The position numbers and the translations under genes were made by a program. A stretch of 64,000 nucleotides of DNA, from positions 48,540 to 112,539 of the forward strand of contig JABCTZ010000041.1 of assembly GCA_018238155.1 (NCBI GenBank), given 5' to 3'. Positions 52,511 to 60,960 of the stretch are shown here, in pieces. The notes beneath the pieces were generated by a model, which saw nothing but the letters and a program-made list of their open reading frames with translations, searched no databases and was not told the origin of the DNA. Source of the stretch: Candidatus Heimdallarchaeota archaeon (GTDB taxonomy: Archaea > Asgardarchaeota > Heimdallarchaeia > JABLTI01). Each line of letters begins with the position of its first letter. The first letter of the stretch is position 1.

Positions 52511-52596
52511 CCACATCCATTTTTTAGAAAGAAAAATTAATAGTGAATATGAAAGAAGAAAAAACTGATAGAAAAAGAAACAATGAGTGAAGAATA

Positions 52597-53460
52597 ATGA
52601 AAGCATCAATTAGTAGAATACGATTCATAATTAGTCAAGATAATTACTGGAGAAAGAAATTACTACATTTTCGGATTGGACTTTATATCCTCTGTATTAT
52701 AATAGTTTTTTATTTTTCTATGGCATCGGGATTTTTTAATATTTATTATTATTTTCTTGGTATATTAAAAACAGTAATTGCCTTTTCAATACTTATGGCA
52801 GTAGGATATTTTATTGTTTCAGATAGAGAGACTTATAAGGAGACTTATAATAATTGGCATGATTCCACTTATAGGAACAAGGATATACAAGGAAAACTAA
52901 TGCTTGCAGTAATTGAGGGTCTACTATTTCTTGTTATCTCTACTGTGATTTTTGGTCTTTTCTATCTCTCAGGTTTTCCCTATGACCATGAACAGAAGCA
53001 CTTTCCAGGAGACACGGGTAGAAGCCCTTTAAGATTTTCACCCTCCCAAATCGAAGGAGTGCTCTTTGCTTTCATCATTTTTTTGCATGTAGTGGCACTC
53101 TTTACAAGTATTTACTGGATTTATGCTCGTTGTTTCAAAGTCATTGGCTTTAACAAATATAAAAAGATCATCTTCCTGGATATTAAACGACTCGTGTTTC
53201 TTATTATTGGTAATTTTCTATTCTGGAATTTTTCATCACTTTTTTTGGATCATGTTTACTTCAACTTTATTTATCCAGATGCTTTTGCTAATTTCCATTT
53301 TCTAGATGATTCCCTCTTCGCTTCAAAGCCATATCTGTATCTTATAATGCAATTAGGAATACTTGTTGCTGTCAATCTCTTTTACATTATTGATGGTACC
53401 ATTGCAAATAAGTATCGAACGAATTTCATTGATGTCGATCCTCTTACTACTGTAGATTGA
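52597..53460 (+). CDS. Polytopic membrane protein, partner of clan-CD-like gene (copy 1)
   Basis: 287 residues, about six membrane helices. The N-terminus is 'MKASISRIRFIISQDNYWRK', an amphipathic basic helix. Helices follow at ~27-45, ~52-72, ~105-125, ~150-172, ~190-212 and ~245-265. A conserved outer loop reads 'FYLSGFPYDHEQKHFPGDTG' and 'RSPLRFSPSQIEG'. The next gene (53691-54550) is a clear paralog. The family is not one I recognise. It starts 86 bases after the clan-CD-like gene on the same strand, so the two are probably linked in function. Confidence 0.55.
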   Translation: MKASISRIRFIISQDNYWRKKLLHFRIGLYILCIIIVFYFSMASGFFNIYYYFLGILKTVIAFSILMAVGYFIVSDRETYKETYNNWHDSTYRNKDIQGKLMLAVIEGLLFLVISTVIFGLFYLSGFPYDHEQKHFPGDTGRSPLRFSPSQIEGVLFAFIIFLHVVALFTSIYWIYARCFKVIGFNKYKKIIFLDIKRLVFLIIGNFLFWNFSSLFLDHVYFNFIYPDAFANFHFLDDSLFASKPYLYLIMQLGILVAVNLFYIIDGTIANKYRTNFIDVDPLTTVD

Positions 53461-53690
53461 ACTCGTTTATTTGAAAACAATTCTACAAATGATTGACCCC
53501 TATTAAAATTAAACTTGATAACTGACTAAGAAGAAAAATTAGAGAAACTGTTTATTTATAGAAAGAATATGAAAAAAGAATACAAAAAAGATACTACATA
53601 ACGATAAAACTCTTACCTTAGTAGAATTACTGGTCATTTTTTTCGCTGTTTATAAAAAACATTAATCAATAAAAACAACTTAAACCATTA

Positions 53691-54550
53691 ATGACAATGA
53701 CCTCTTCAATTAGTAGAATTCGGTTTATAATCCAACAATCTGAATCTTGGAAAAAAAGATTTTTAAAGGGAAGAATTGCTCTCTACATCCTAACATTCAT
53801 GATGGTATTTGCTTTATCAATTACATTAGGTTATTTTAACCTTTTTTACTACTTTTTGAGTGTTCTAAAATATGTAATTTCTTTCTCGTTCTTTATTGCA
53901 ACAGTATATTTTATGGTAGCAGATAAAGAAACTTCTGAGAACTGGCAGAATCGTACAGTTAGAAATAAAGATATTTTGGGGAAATTATTGTTATCGATAA
54001 TTGAAGGAGCAATATTTTTAGCTATCTCAACAGCGATTCTGGGGATTTTTTATTTAACTGGATTTCCTTATAAAATAGAACAAACATACTTAGCAGAGCA
54101 TACTGGAGCATCTCCCTTAAGATATGTTCCAACAGCTGTAGAAGCAATAATATATTCTTTTATCATACTTATGATGTTGATTTCTCTAATAACTAGCATT
54201 TATTGGTATTACTCACGATGTGTAAAAGTCATTGGCTTTCGTAAACGAGAAAAAGTAATGAAGATAAACATTGTCAGAGCTATTATTGGTTTTTTAGCTA
54301 ATTTTGCACTCTGGCAATAGTTTTTCCTGTGTATTTAGATATCGCTTATTTTGATATTGTTTTTCCTAATCGGTCAACTAGATTTATTCTTCTTAAAGAA
54401 GCTTTTTCTTCACAACCTTACCTATACTTGCTAATTCAATTAGGAGTACTAATAGTACTGAACATCTTTTATGTTACTGATGGGTTACTAGCAAATAAAT
54501 TTAGAACAAATTATGTTGAAATGGATGTTCTTGAATCACTTTCAGAATGA
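53691..54550 (+). pseudogene. Polytopic membrane protein paralog (copy 2), frameshifted
   Basis: The first part (53691-54320) matches copy 1 along its length ('SSISRIRFIIQQSESWKKRF', 'FYLTGFPYKIEQTY', 'GASPLRYVPTAVEAI', 'SRCVKVIGFRKREK') and ends at TAG 54318-54320 just after 'FALW'. The rest of the family sequence ('YLDIAYFDIVFPN', 'SSQPYLYLLIQLGVLIVLNI', 'DGLLANKFRTNYVEMDVL') continues in another frame to 54550. A -1 or +2 shift at the TGG-CAA-TAG site restores a full-length product equivalent to copy 1. It is either a decayed duplicate, a sequencing error, or less likely a programmed shift. Confidence 0.7.
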
Positions 54551-54650
54551 TCATTTCATTTTTTATTTCTTTTAAAATGATTCTTCTTCTGAAGACATCT
54601 AATTAAACGCAGAAACGTATCTAAATAAAATAAACGAAACACTCCAATTA

Positions 54651-54670
54651 ATAATCTATTGTTGAGAAAT
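54651..54670 (+). repeat. 20-bp direct repeat, right copy
   Basis: Exact copy of 51193-51212, about 3.46 kb away, in the gap after the frameshifted membrane gene and before the glutaredoxin gene. Confidence 0.7.
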
Positions 54671-54752
54671 CCTTAAACTTTAATTTCTTTTACAGAAGCT
54701 TTTATTATATTAAGAGAGTTATTTCCATTATACAATTCTGAGGTTTAGAAAA

Positions 54753-55055
54753 ATGCATGAAGATTTAGATTTCGTAATTGAATCTGGAACTAAAAAACCA
54801 GCAGACATAACAATATATGCATTATCCACTTGTGGTTTTTGCAGAAGTGCCTTGAACTTCCTTCGCGAAAATGATATCGCTTTCAAATATATCTATGTAG
54901 ATAAGCAATCATCTCAAGTTAAGGTTCAAATTAAAAAAGATTTACGAGACAATTTTGAAGAGAGATTAGGGTTCCCATACAGTGTTATAAATGGTGGAGA
55001 AAAAGTGATGGTAGGTTTCAAAACAGAAAAGTGGGAAAAAGCTTTTCTAACTTAA
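54753..55055 (+). CDS. Glutaredoxin-like thiol-disulfide protein
   Basis: 100 residues with a thioredoxin fold. The active site is Cys-Gly-Phe-Cys (Cys27, Cys30) in 'ALSTCGFCRSALNFL', with the cis-Pro region 'LGFPYSVINGGEKVMVGF', close to NrdH/glutaredoxin-like proteins. The start is ATG with GAGG about ten bases upstream. The gene for a ferredoxin:thioredoxin reductase catalytic subunit starts 21 bases downstream, so this is probably its substrate in a ferredoxin-driven disulfide reduction chain. No glutathione is needed in such a chain. Confidence 0.8.
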   Translation: MHEDLDFVIESGTKKPADITIYALSTCGFCRSALNFLRENDIAFKYIYVDKQSSQVKVQIKKDLRDNFEERLGFPYSVINGGEKVMVGFKTEKWEKAFLT

Positions 55056-55076
55056 AATAGCAAATCGTGCAATAGT

Positions 55077-55436
55077 GTGATGAAGATGCCCGCTCCCAAA
55101 AAACTGAAGACCAAAGAAGAAGTACGGAAATTTGTTGAAATGGTTGCAAATAAACAAGGTTGGTATTTGCATCCCGATGAGAAATTTTTAGATGTGCTTA
55201 TTGAAGGATTACAAAGTAATTACAATGAGCATGGTTATTTCGGTTGTCCTTGTAGATTATTAGAAGGTGACAGAGAACATGATAAAGATCTAATTTGTCC
55301 ATGCGAATATTGCAATCCAGATCAATTAGAATATGGTCATTGTTATTGTGGGCTCTATTGTACTCATGAATTCCATGCAACAGGCAAGAATCCTGATGGA
55401 ATACCAGAAAGACGACCAGAAGAGAAATGGTTCTAG
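55077..55436 (+). CDS. ftrB: Ferredoxin:thioredoxin reductase, catalytic beta subunit
   Basis: 119 residues with the FTR catalytic-subunit cysteine pattern: 'GCPCRL' (Cys57, Cys59), 'ICPCEYC' (Cys74, 76, 79), 'HCYCGLYC' (Cys89, 91, 95). In the family these hold one [4Fe-4S] cluster next to a redox-active disulfide that passes electrons from ferredoxin to a thioredoxin-like partner. Archaea use it without the variable alpha subunit, as seems true here. It sits directly after a glutaredoxin-like gene. Start: GTG 55077, or ATG 55080. Confidence 0.88.
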   Translation: MMKMPAPKKLKTKEEVRKFVEMVANKQGWYLHPDEKFLDVLIEGLQSNYNEHGYFGCPCRLLEGDREHDKDLICPCEYCNPDQLEYGHCYCGLYCTHEFHATGKNPDGIPERRPEEKWF

Positions 55437-55697
55437 TTATGAAAGACAATCAGTTACTTTCATAATCAATATTTTTTCTTTTTAAATTGGTGAGATAAAT
55501 CTTACCAAGTACAAGTTCTAGACCTTCAAGATGATGTATGTGACCTGAGCAACATTATTTGTTTTTTTTGTTTTTACTGCCTAGTTTATTCTAGATTAAA
55601 CTTTTTCGCTTGAATTAAGAAGTGTAGAGAAGAGAATTAAGATTTTATTGAAGAGTTTTTTAATGAGAAAGATGTATAATAAACTAGGGATTATGAT

Positions 55698-55889
55698 ATG
55701 ACCGTTAAAGTCAAGGATATGACAGCTGAAGAATTACAAAAACTCATTACTGAAAGTATAAACGATGTTGTAGAAGATTTAATGGAAGATATACTTGGAT
55801 TGTCAAGTGAAGAGTATTTACAATCAATAGAAGAAGCAAGAACTGATTACAAAGAAGGACGAATAACCAAACTTGAGGATCTACCTTGA
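55698..55889 (+). CDS. Antitoxin of RelBE-type toxin-antitoxin pair
   Basis: 63 residues: an N-terminal strand and helix ('MTVKVKDMTAEELQKLITES') and an acidic helical middle with 'SSEEYLQSIEEARTDYKEGR', as in short archaeal/cyanobacterial RelB-like antitoxins that wrap around the toxin. Its stop overlaps the TTG start of the toxin gene by four bases (TTGA). The ATG at 55698 lies in an AT-rich leader with no strong ribosome binding site. Confidence 0.7.
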   Translation: MTVKVKDMTAEELQKLITESINDVVEDLMEDILGLSSEEYLQSIEEARTDYKEGRITKLEDLP

Positions 55890-56140
55890 CTTATGAAATT
55901 GTTTTTACAAAACGAGCTGTGAAAGATCTCGAAAAACTTGAACAACAGGTGAAGGAAAGGATAATCTCAAAATTGAAGGAATTCAAAGATGTTCCTCTTA
56001 ATCACGCTAAAAAATTAACTCAACCAAAACTTGGTTCTTTTAGGTTCAAAATCGATAATTATAGGATTATTTTTGATTTTGGTGATGATAAAATAATCAT
56101 CATTTTAAGAGTAGGTCACAGAAAAACGATCTATAAATAG
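55886..56140 (+). CDS. RelE/ParE family toxin
   Basis: 84 residues with the RelE fold: 'YEIVFTKRAVKDLEKLEQQV' at the start, 'LGSFRFKIDNYRIIFDFGDD' in the middle, and 'IIILRVGHRKTIYK' at the end. The Arg in 'SFRFKIDNYRI' and the Arg-x-x-His-Arg-Lys-x-x-Tyr end fit active RelE-type mRNA interferases. It starts with TTG overlapping the antitoxin stop. Intact by length. Confidence 0.8.
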   Translation: MTYEIVFTKRAVKDLEKLEQQVKERIISKLKEFKDVPLNHAKKLTQPKLGSFRFKIDNYRIIFDFGDDKIIIILRVGHRKTIYK

Positions 56141-56186
56141 CAATTGTAATCTCTTAGAAATAAATATACCTATTTACAACAAACAC

Positions 56187-57140
56187 TTATATTTTTCCTT
56201 TGTCTTGAGTCACTACTAATCCTTTAGGGTCAATTGTAATTTCAGATAATGCTTGTCCCTTAGTTTGATTTAAGGCGGTTATTATTTTCTCTCTAGTATC
56301 TTCTGTAACTAATGCTAACATATTGTCACCTACTCCTGCTCCAGAGAGTTTAGCACCAAATGCATCATTATCAATTGCAGCAGAAATCAATTCTTCAAGT
56401 ATAGGTGAACTAACTTTTAATGCTCTAAGTAAATCTTGATTTTCGTTCATCAAATTACCCAAAGTTCTTTGATCATTCTCTAATATTGCTTCTTTTGCTT
56501 CGTATACAATTGACCCCATTCTATCGAATATTTTCTTAGCTTCAATAGGATCTTTGTATTCAAAATCACGAACTTGCTGAACAATTGGTCCACTTGGAGC
56601 TTTTGTCCTAGTATTACCCACAACAAATTTTACATTCTCATAAGGTAATGATTCCGGTTTCCAACCCATTTGAAATCTAATTATACCACCATAAAGAGAA
56701 GTAGCAATATCTAATCCACTGCCGTACCCTTTGAAATCTTGGTTGAAATCAATGCAAATCTTCAGGAATTCAAGTCTAGATGGCATGATATCAAAGTAGG
56801 TAAAAAGTGCTCCATATAACGCAACAACAAGTGCCGCTGAGCTTCCGAATCCGGATTGAATATCAGATTCAATAACAATATCAAGTGGTTTTTCCGAAAG
56901 GCTGTATTTTCTAAAAAAGGTAGCAATAAGACTTGAAACCATATCCAATTTCATTGATGGATATTCTTCTTGATAAACATTGAACTCTTTACTAGTAAGT
57001 AAAATTTTATGTGCTTTGCATTTTGAGATAGTAACTACTAAACGCTTGTTTACAGCAAATACGATTGCCGGTTTTCCTCGACTACTAGCATGTTCACCAA
57101 ACAGAATTAGTTTTCCAGGTGCTGAGCTTATTATTTTCAT
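56187..57140 (-). CDS. mvk: Mevalonate kinase
   Basis: 317 residues, GHMP kinase fold; phosphorylates mevalonate at C5 for isoprenoid (archaeal lipid) synthesis. Motifs: 'APGKLILFGEHASSRGKPAI' (N-terminal GHMP motif), 'QSGFGSSAALVVALYGALF' (ATP-binding P-GLGSSA loop), 'GYGSGLDIATSLYGGII' (catalytic Asp), and 'AKLSGAGVGDNMLALV' near the end. Length is normal. It follows mvaD on the same strand after 30 bases; the ATG has GGATGA six bases upstream. Confidence 0.88.
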   Translation of the reverse strand: MKIISSAPGKLILFGEHASSRGKPAIVFAVNKRLVVTISKCKAHKILLTSKEFNVYQEEYPSMKLDMVSSLIATFFRKYSLSEKPLDIVIESDIQSGFGSSAALVVALYGALFTYFDIMPSRLEFLKICIDFNQDFKGYGSGLDIATSLYGGIIRFQMGWKPESLPYENVKFVVGNTRTKAPSGPIVQQVRDFEYKDPIEAKKIFDRMGSIVYEAKEAILENDQRTLGNLMNENQDLLRALKVSSPILEELISAAIDNDAFGAKLSGAGVGDNMLALVTEDTREKIITALNQTKGQALSEITIDPKGLVVTQDKGKI

Positions 57141-57170
57141 TCAATCATCCTTCGTTGGTTTATGTAATAT

Positions 57171-58163
57171 CTAGAATAAATGTTCATTTACAATCTTAAT
57201 TCCAGGACCAGGTTTACTTGAGATTATTTTTTCCGGACGAATTTTTTCTTCTAACTGTTTTATAATTTCCCTCTCAAAATTTGGTGTTGTTAAAATATGT
57301 AGATTTGCTCCGGTATCAATTGTGTAGTAAGCATCTATTTTTTCTTCACGGAGGTTTTCAACGAAATGCATCACTTTTACTGTGTCAGGTGTCCAGAAAA
57401 TTTGTGATGGGTTTGATGTAATTGCTACGGAGTGCATTGAAAGGCAATCCATTTCAGCAGTAGATCCTAATGAAATGAAATCTTTTTCTTTAATTGCCAA
57501 CCTTATTTGAGCGAGACTTGTGTCAATAGTTTCAAGACGAGACTTGAAGAATGGACTTGTCTTAATTGATAATTTCATTGCCTCTCGAGTGTTCATCTTC
57601 CTTTCAGGAGCTTTTAGTACAACAACGATATCTCGAATATCAAACCAATTTTCATCAGCTAATTGAACGGCATATGATTCATTCATTTCATCCATTGCAA
57701 TCCATTCAACATAACCACCAAAAAATGATCTGCAAGAAGACCCTGAACCTCTTCTAGAAATCATTGATAGCTCTTTATTATCCAGCTTTAAATCAACTGC
57801 ATTTATAGCTGCAGATGTTAATGCAGCAAAGCCGGAAGCAGAAGAAGCCAATCCCGCTGCAGTTGGGAAATTATTTTGTGAATGAACCTTAGCTTTTACT
57901 TTTGTCTTGGAGATTTCACGAATAAGATTCAGATGTTCAACAACTCTCTTCAATGGTTTCCCGGTTTGTTCTAAACCATTCAACAGGAAACTATCTTCAG
58001 TAAACTCTTCTGAAAAGTCTACAGTAGTGGTTGTTGTAAGTGCATCTGTTGTGAATGAAATACTGTTGTTCATTGGAATGATCAGTTTTTCATCTCGTTT
58101 TCCCCAGTATTTGATAAGGGCAGTATTGGAATGTGCAATGGCAGTAGATTTCGTTGGAATCAC
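57171..58163 (-). CDS. mvaD: Diphosphomevalonate decarboxylase (eukaryote/bacteria-type)
   Basis: 330 residues. Converts 5-diphosphomevalonate to isopentenyl diphosphate with ATP. Motifs: 'NTALIKYWGKRDEKLIIPMN' (Lys22), 'NFPTAAGLASSASGFAALTS' (ATP loop), 'RRGSGSSCRSFFGGYVEW', and the catalytic Asp283 in 'YYTIDTGANLHIL'. Archaea often use a decarboxylase with altered specificity or the phosphomevalonate dehydratase route; here the Lys and Asp of the classical enzyme are kept. It is upstream of mvk, same strand. GTG start at 58163. Monophosphate specificity cannot be excluded by eye. Confidence 0.85.
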   Translation of the reverse strand: MIPTKSTAIAHSNTALIKYWGKRDEKLIIPMNNSISFTTDALTTTTTVDFSEEFTEDSFLLNGLEQTGKPLKRVVEHLNLIREISKTKVKAKVHSQNNFPTAAGLASSASGFAALTSAAINAVDLKLDNKELSMISRRGSGSSCRSFFGGYVEWIAMDEMNESYAVQLADENWFDIRDIVVVLKAPERKMNTREAMKLSIKTSPFFKSRLETIDTSLAQIRLAIKEKDFISLGSTAEMDCLSMHSVAITSNPSQIFWTPDTVKVMHFVENLREEKIDAYYTIDTGANLHILTTPNFEREIIKQLEEKIRPEKIISSKPGPGIKIVNEHLF

Positions 58164-58263
58164 GCTCTCGATATACTTTACGAATTACTACTAAATAAAG
58201 AATGTTCCATTACCTTCTCTTTATACACAAACTACAAAAAGAATGAAATGCTACTCTTGTGTT

Positions 58264-58974
58264 ATGTCAGAAAAGAACTTTTTGAAATTTTGTGGTGCTA
58301 GTTCCATTCTTGGTGCTATTGCCTATATTGGCACAGTTGTTTTCTCAATGATAGCTAACCTTGAAAAACCAGAGACTTTAGCAGGAATGAGTGCCTTTCT
58401 AGAAAATTGGTTCGATGCTAGGATTTTAATGTCAGCCTACGGTTGGTGTGGAATCTTAGGTTCACTCTTTACTTTACCTCTCATAGTAGGAATGTATCAA
58501 GTTCTAAGAAAACAAACACCTTGGCAATGGGCACCTGTTGCAATAATCTTTCATGGAGTACTATTACTAACTATTGCATATATTATACCATTAGTGATTT
58601 CCTTTAATCTAGCTCCAAGATTTGTTGTAGAAACTGATCCAGGACTGTTATCTTCAATAATGGTTTCAACAGAAGCCTTGCGAACAATAGAAGATATTTG
58701 TGTAAAAGTTGGTACAATTTTAACCCTACCAACAGGAATAAGTCTCATGGCAATCATCGATTGGAAAGAATCGAGATTCCCAAGATGGTTAAATATTCTA
58801 GCAATTGTAACTGGTATACTCAGTTTATCATTCCTTGGAACTTTTACTACTACTGGTATAGTATTCACTATCTTCAATATAACTTCCATTGTAAGTTTAG
58901 GGTTAATGTTATTGTGGATGATAGCAATAGGAATAGTATTGATCTTACCAATGAAAGCACTAGAGAGTGAGTGA
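58264..58974 (+). CDS. DUF4386-like membrane protein
   Basis: 236 residues from ATG 58264 (an ATG at 58243 adds seven). Six or so membrane helices: 'CGASSILGAIAYIGTVVFSM', 'WCGILGSLFTLPLIVGMYQV', 'VAIIFHGVLLLTIAYIIPLV', 'VGTILTLPTGISLMAIIDWK', 'WLNILAIVTGILSLSFLGTF', 'SLGLMLLWMIAIGIVLILPM'. The pattern of helices and the internal 'P..WA...' stretch resemble DUF4386, a family of unknown role. No linked gene suggests a function. Confidence 0.55.
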   Translation: MSEKNFLKFCGASSILGAIAYIGTVVFSMIANLEKPETLAGMSAFLENWFDARILMSAYGWCGILGSLFTLPLIVGMYQVLRKQTPWQWAPVAIIFHGVLLLTIAYIIPLVISFNLAPRFVVETDPGLLSSIMVSTEALRTIEDICVKVGTILTLPTGISLMAIIDWKESRFPRWLNILAIVTGILSLSFLGTFTTTGIVFTIFNITSIVSLGLMLLWMIAIGIVLILPMKALESE

Positions 58975-59174
58975 AAAGAAGAACGCTTTTACTTACTTTT
59001 TTTTCTATTTCTTCTATAACTTATTTTGTTATATGAGGAAATTTAGATTGAATTTATTCTCATTCTTTTGTGAAAGCGAATAGTCACAATGGATTATTTT
59101 ATTAGGAATAGATTGATTTCAAAAATAGATTGGGAATAACTAGAAAAAAATCTCAGAGCTAAGTCTGAGATTGT

Positions 59175-59633
59175 TTAACCTTGAAGGAGTACACTAGTCA
59201 CAGTATAAATAGCTGAGGCAAAAATGCCTAGTACTGTACAAATGGATAATCCCCAGATAAATACTCTACTAACTTTGTAAAAGCTTTTTGTTGGTTCAGC
59301 TTGTTCCTTTGTGCTTGCTAGCATATCAATGTAGAAAGTGGATTTCTTTTTAAGAATAAAGCTGGTAATGTGTTTAAATATGTGATAAATAAGTGGACTA
59401 ATATGTAGTAAAATTGCTATGAATAGTATGAAAATTGGAAGAACTAATAGAATTACAAAGTTTGCATATGTTCCCCGCCCTAATGCAATTAATTCATCAC
59501 TGAAAAAAATTATTGAAATTAGGATTTGAACGCAGGAAAATGATCCTATCCAAAAGACATATTTGGGAAATATGGTAAATGCTGTAAAAGCTTTCTCTTG
59601 CAAATCCTCCTTAATGGTTTTGTTTGATAACAT
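59175..59633 (-). CDS. Four-helix membrane protein coupled to the second clan-CD-like gene
   Basis: 152 residues, about three or four membrane helices ('YVFWIGSFSCVQILISIIFF', 'FVILLVLPIFILFIAILLHI', 'VFIWGLSICTVLGIFASAIY') with basic loops between. Its ribosome binding site GGTG overlaps the stop codon of the preceding gene, and only seven bases separate the two reading frames, so they are translationally coupled. It is not an obvious relative of the membrane proteins at 52597-54550 but holds the equivalent position next to a clan-CD-like gene. Family unknown. Confidence 0.55.
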   Translation of the reverse strand: MLSNKTIKEDLQEKAFTAFTIFPKYVFWIGSFSCVQILISIIFFSDELIALGRGTYANFVILLVLPIFILFIAILLHISPLIYHIFKHITSFILKKKSTFYIDMLASTKEQAEPTKSFYKVSRVFIWGLSICTVLGIFASAIYTVTSVLLQG

Positions 59634-59640
59634 TACTTAA

Positions 59641-60843
59641 TCACCATGTAAATGCAATGACTACAGCAGCTATTAAAATAGCAACAGCTATTGCAACGAT
59701 AATAATACCCAATGTTACAGCAAGACAACCTAATACACATGATGCTGTTGCAGATAAACCTAAAGCGGTTGATGTTCCTGCTGCTCCTGCAACAAGTGCT
59801 ATTTTTAGCAATTTAATTCCAGTTGTCAAAAGTATTACTGCTAAAGGGATTAATGCTCCTCCTAAAACAGTCAAAGCGGCTACTCTAGAAGCTATACCTT
59901 CTTCTGAAACCAATATACCTACTATATCATCAACTTGTAGATTATGTTGTTGTCTTTTTTGTAGCACACCCTCTAAGTATATGTTTTCAATATGTAAATA
60001 GTCTTTCAAATCACCTTCGATGAGAATCCACGAATCAAACGTCACTGAATGTGTATTTATATAATAGGATTGTTGATTTGGTGCTGTTTGTTCTAAGAAT
60101 TCTCCTCTGAAAGTAAACTCAATCTTTCTATATTTGTTACTCATCATATAAGCAGATAAACTTTTTACTCCAGAATCTGTAAGCAGATTCCAGTACTTAT
60201 GTGTGCCATCATATGTGTGAGCTTGGCGCATCATGTTAAAAGCAGGTGGTGGATTACTTAAACTCCACCCATTTCCACTCCCACCTGGGTCTAAATTAAA
60301 AAGCTGTATATTCTTTATTGGATTAAATTGCGTGCTTTCTGTCCAACGCAGAAGGCTAAACAAATCTTGTATAGCTGTTGTAAGATCGATTGTATCGGTA
60401 TATGTCAATTGTAAATTATTTTCTAATTCAACATTGCTAGAATAACAAGCAAGTAAAGCAACCATTTCTTTATTTTTAGCCATTTTACTTATTCTATTTG
60501 TTGAATAATCAGAAATGAAATATTGGTTATTAGAACTAAAATACCCATGCCCTATTACTATTAGTGAATTATCTGATTCAAATAATAATCCTGATGAATA
60601 CACCATAGTAGAAATTTCAAAATCATTTTGAGCTGCTTGATCACTCATATAATCAGCAATTTCTGTTAAGGTTTTAACATCAAATTCATTAGTAGCAATC
60701 GTTGTTGAATTATCTACTATTTCCACATCTCTTTCCGTTGTACTTTTTGGCATTATTGAAACTACTGTGCTCAAATTAGCAAAGATTGTTCCAATGATAA
60801 CCAAAAATACCAGTAAAGTATTAATTGTAGTTATTTTTTTCAT
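59641..60843 (-). CDS. Exported clan-CD-peptidase-like protein, second copy
   Basis: 400 residues from ATG 60843: signal peptide 'KITTINTLLVFLVIIGTIFA'. A domain follows with 'NSLIVIGHGYFSS' (His99-Gly) and 'MVALLACYSSNVE' (Ala-Cys133), the clan CD HG and AC motifs, 34 residues apart as in the gene at 51446. Then comes a Gly-rich stretch 'LDPGGSGNGWSLSNPPPAF', a beta-rich part (~215-305) and about three Ala/Gly-rich hydrophobic helices (~315-400). Predicted as a membrane-tethered protease-like protein outside the cell. The reading frame continues upstream through the 15-bp repeats, but the signal peptide start at 60843 makes that extension unlikely. A coupled membrane gene follows seven bases downstream. 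Confidence 0.55.
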   Translation of the reverse strand: MKKITTINTLLVFLVIIGTIFANLSTVVSIMPKSTTERDVEIVDNSTTIATNEFDVKTLTEIADYMSDQAAQNDFEISTMVYSSGLLFESDNSLIVIGHGYFSSNNQYFISDYSTNRISKMAKNKEMVALLACYSSNVELENNLQLTYTDTIDLTTAIQDLFSLLRWTESTQFNPIKNIQLFNLDPGGSGNGWSLSNPPPAFNMMRQAHTYDGTHKYWNLLTDSGVKSLSAYMMSNKYRKIEFTFRGEFLEQTAPNQQSYYINTHSVTFDSWILIEGDLKDYLHIENIYLEGVLQKRQQHNLQVDDIVGILVSEEGIASRVAALTVLGGALIPLAVILLTTGIKLLKIALVAGAAGTSTALGLSATASCVLGCLAVTLGIIIVAIAVAILIAAVVIAFTW

Positions 60844-60863
60844 TTTCTTATCATTCCTTTTGC

Positions 60864-60960
60864 GAAGAAAAGATTCGTGAAGAAAAGATTCGTGAAGAAA
60901 AGATTCGTGAAGAAAAGATTCGTGAAGAAAAGATTCGTGAAGAAAAGATTCGTGAAGAAA
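60864..60960 (-). repeat. 15-bp tandem repeat array in gene leader
   Basis: Six and a half copies of GAAGAAAAGATTCGT (plus strand), period exactly 15, from 60864 to 60960. The array ends 20 bases upstream of the ATG at 60843 on the minus strand and lies in the probable transcribed leader. A related array begins at 63960. Confidence 0.9.

Noticed and set aside
59624..60001. 125-codon plus-strand frame rich in Ala and Thr
   Set aside because: It is the antisense of the Ala/Gly-rich membrane helices of the second clan-CD-like gene, with no ribosome binding site.
60864..60960. CRISPR-like repeat array
   Set aside because: The unit is 15 bp, strictly tandem with no spacers, and there are no cas genes.
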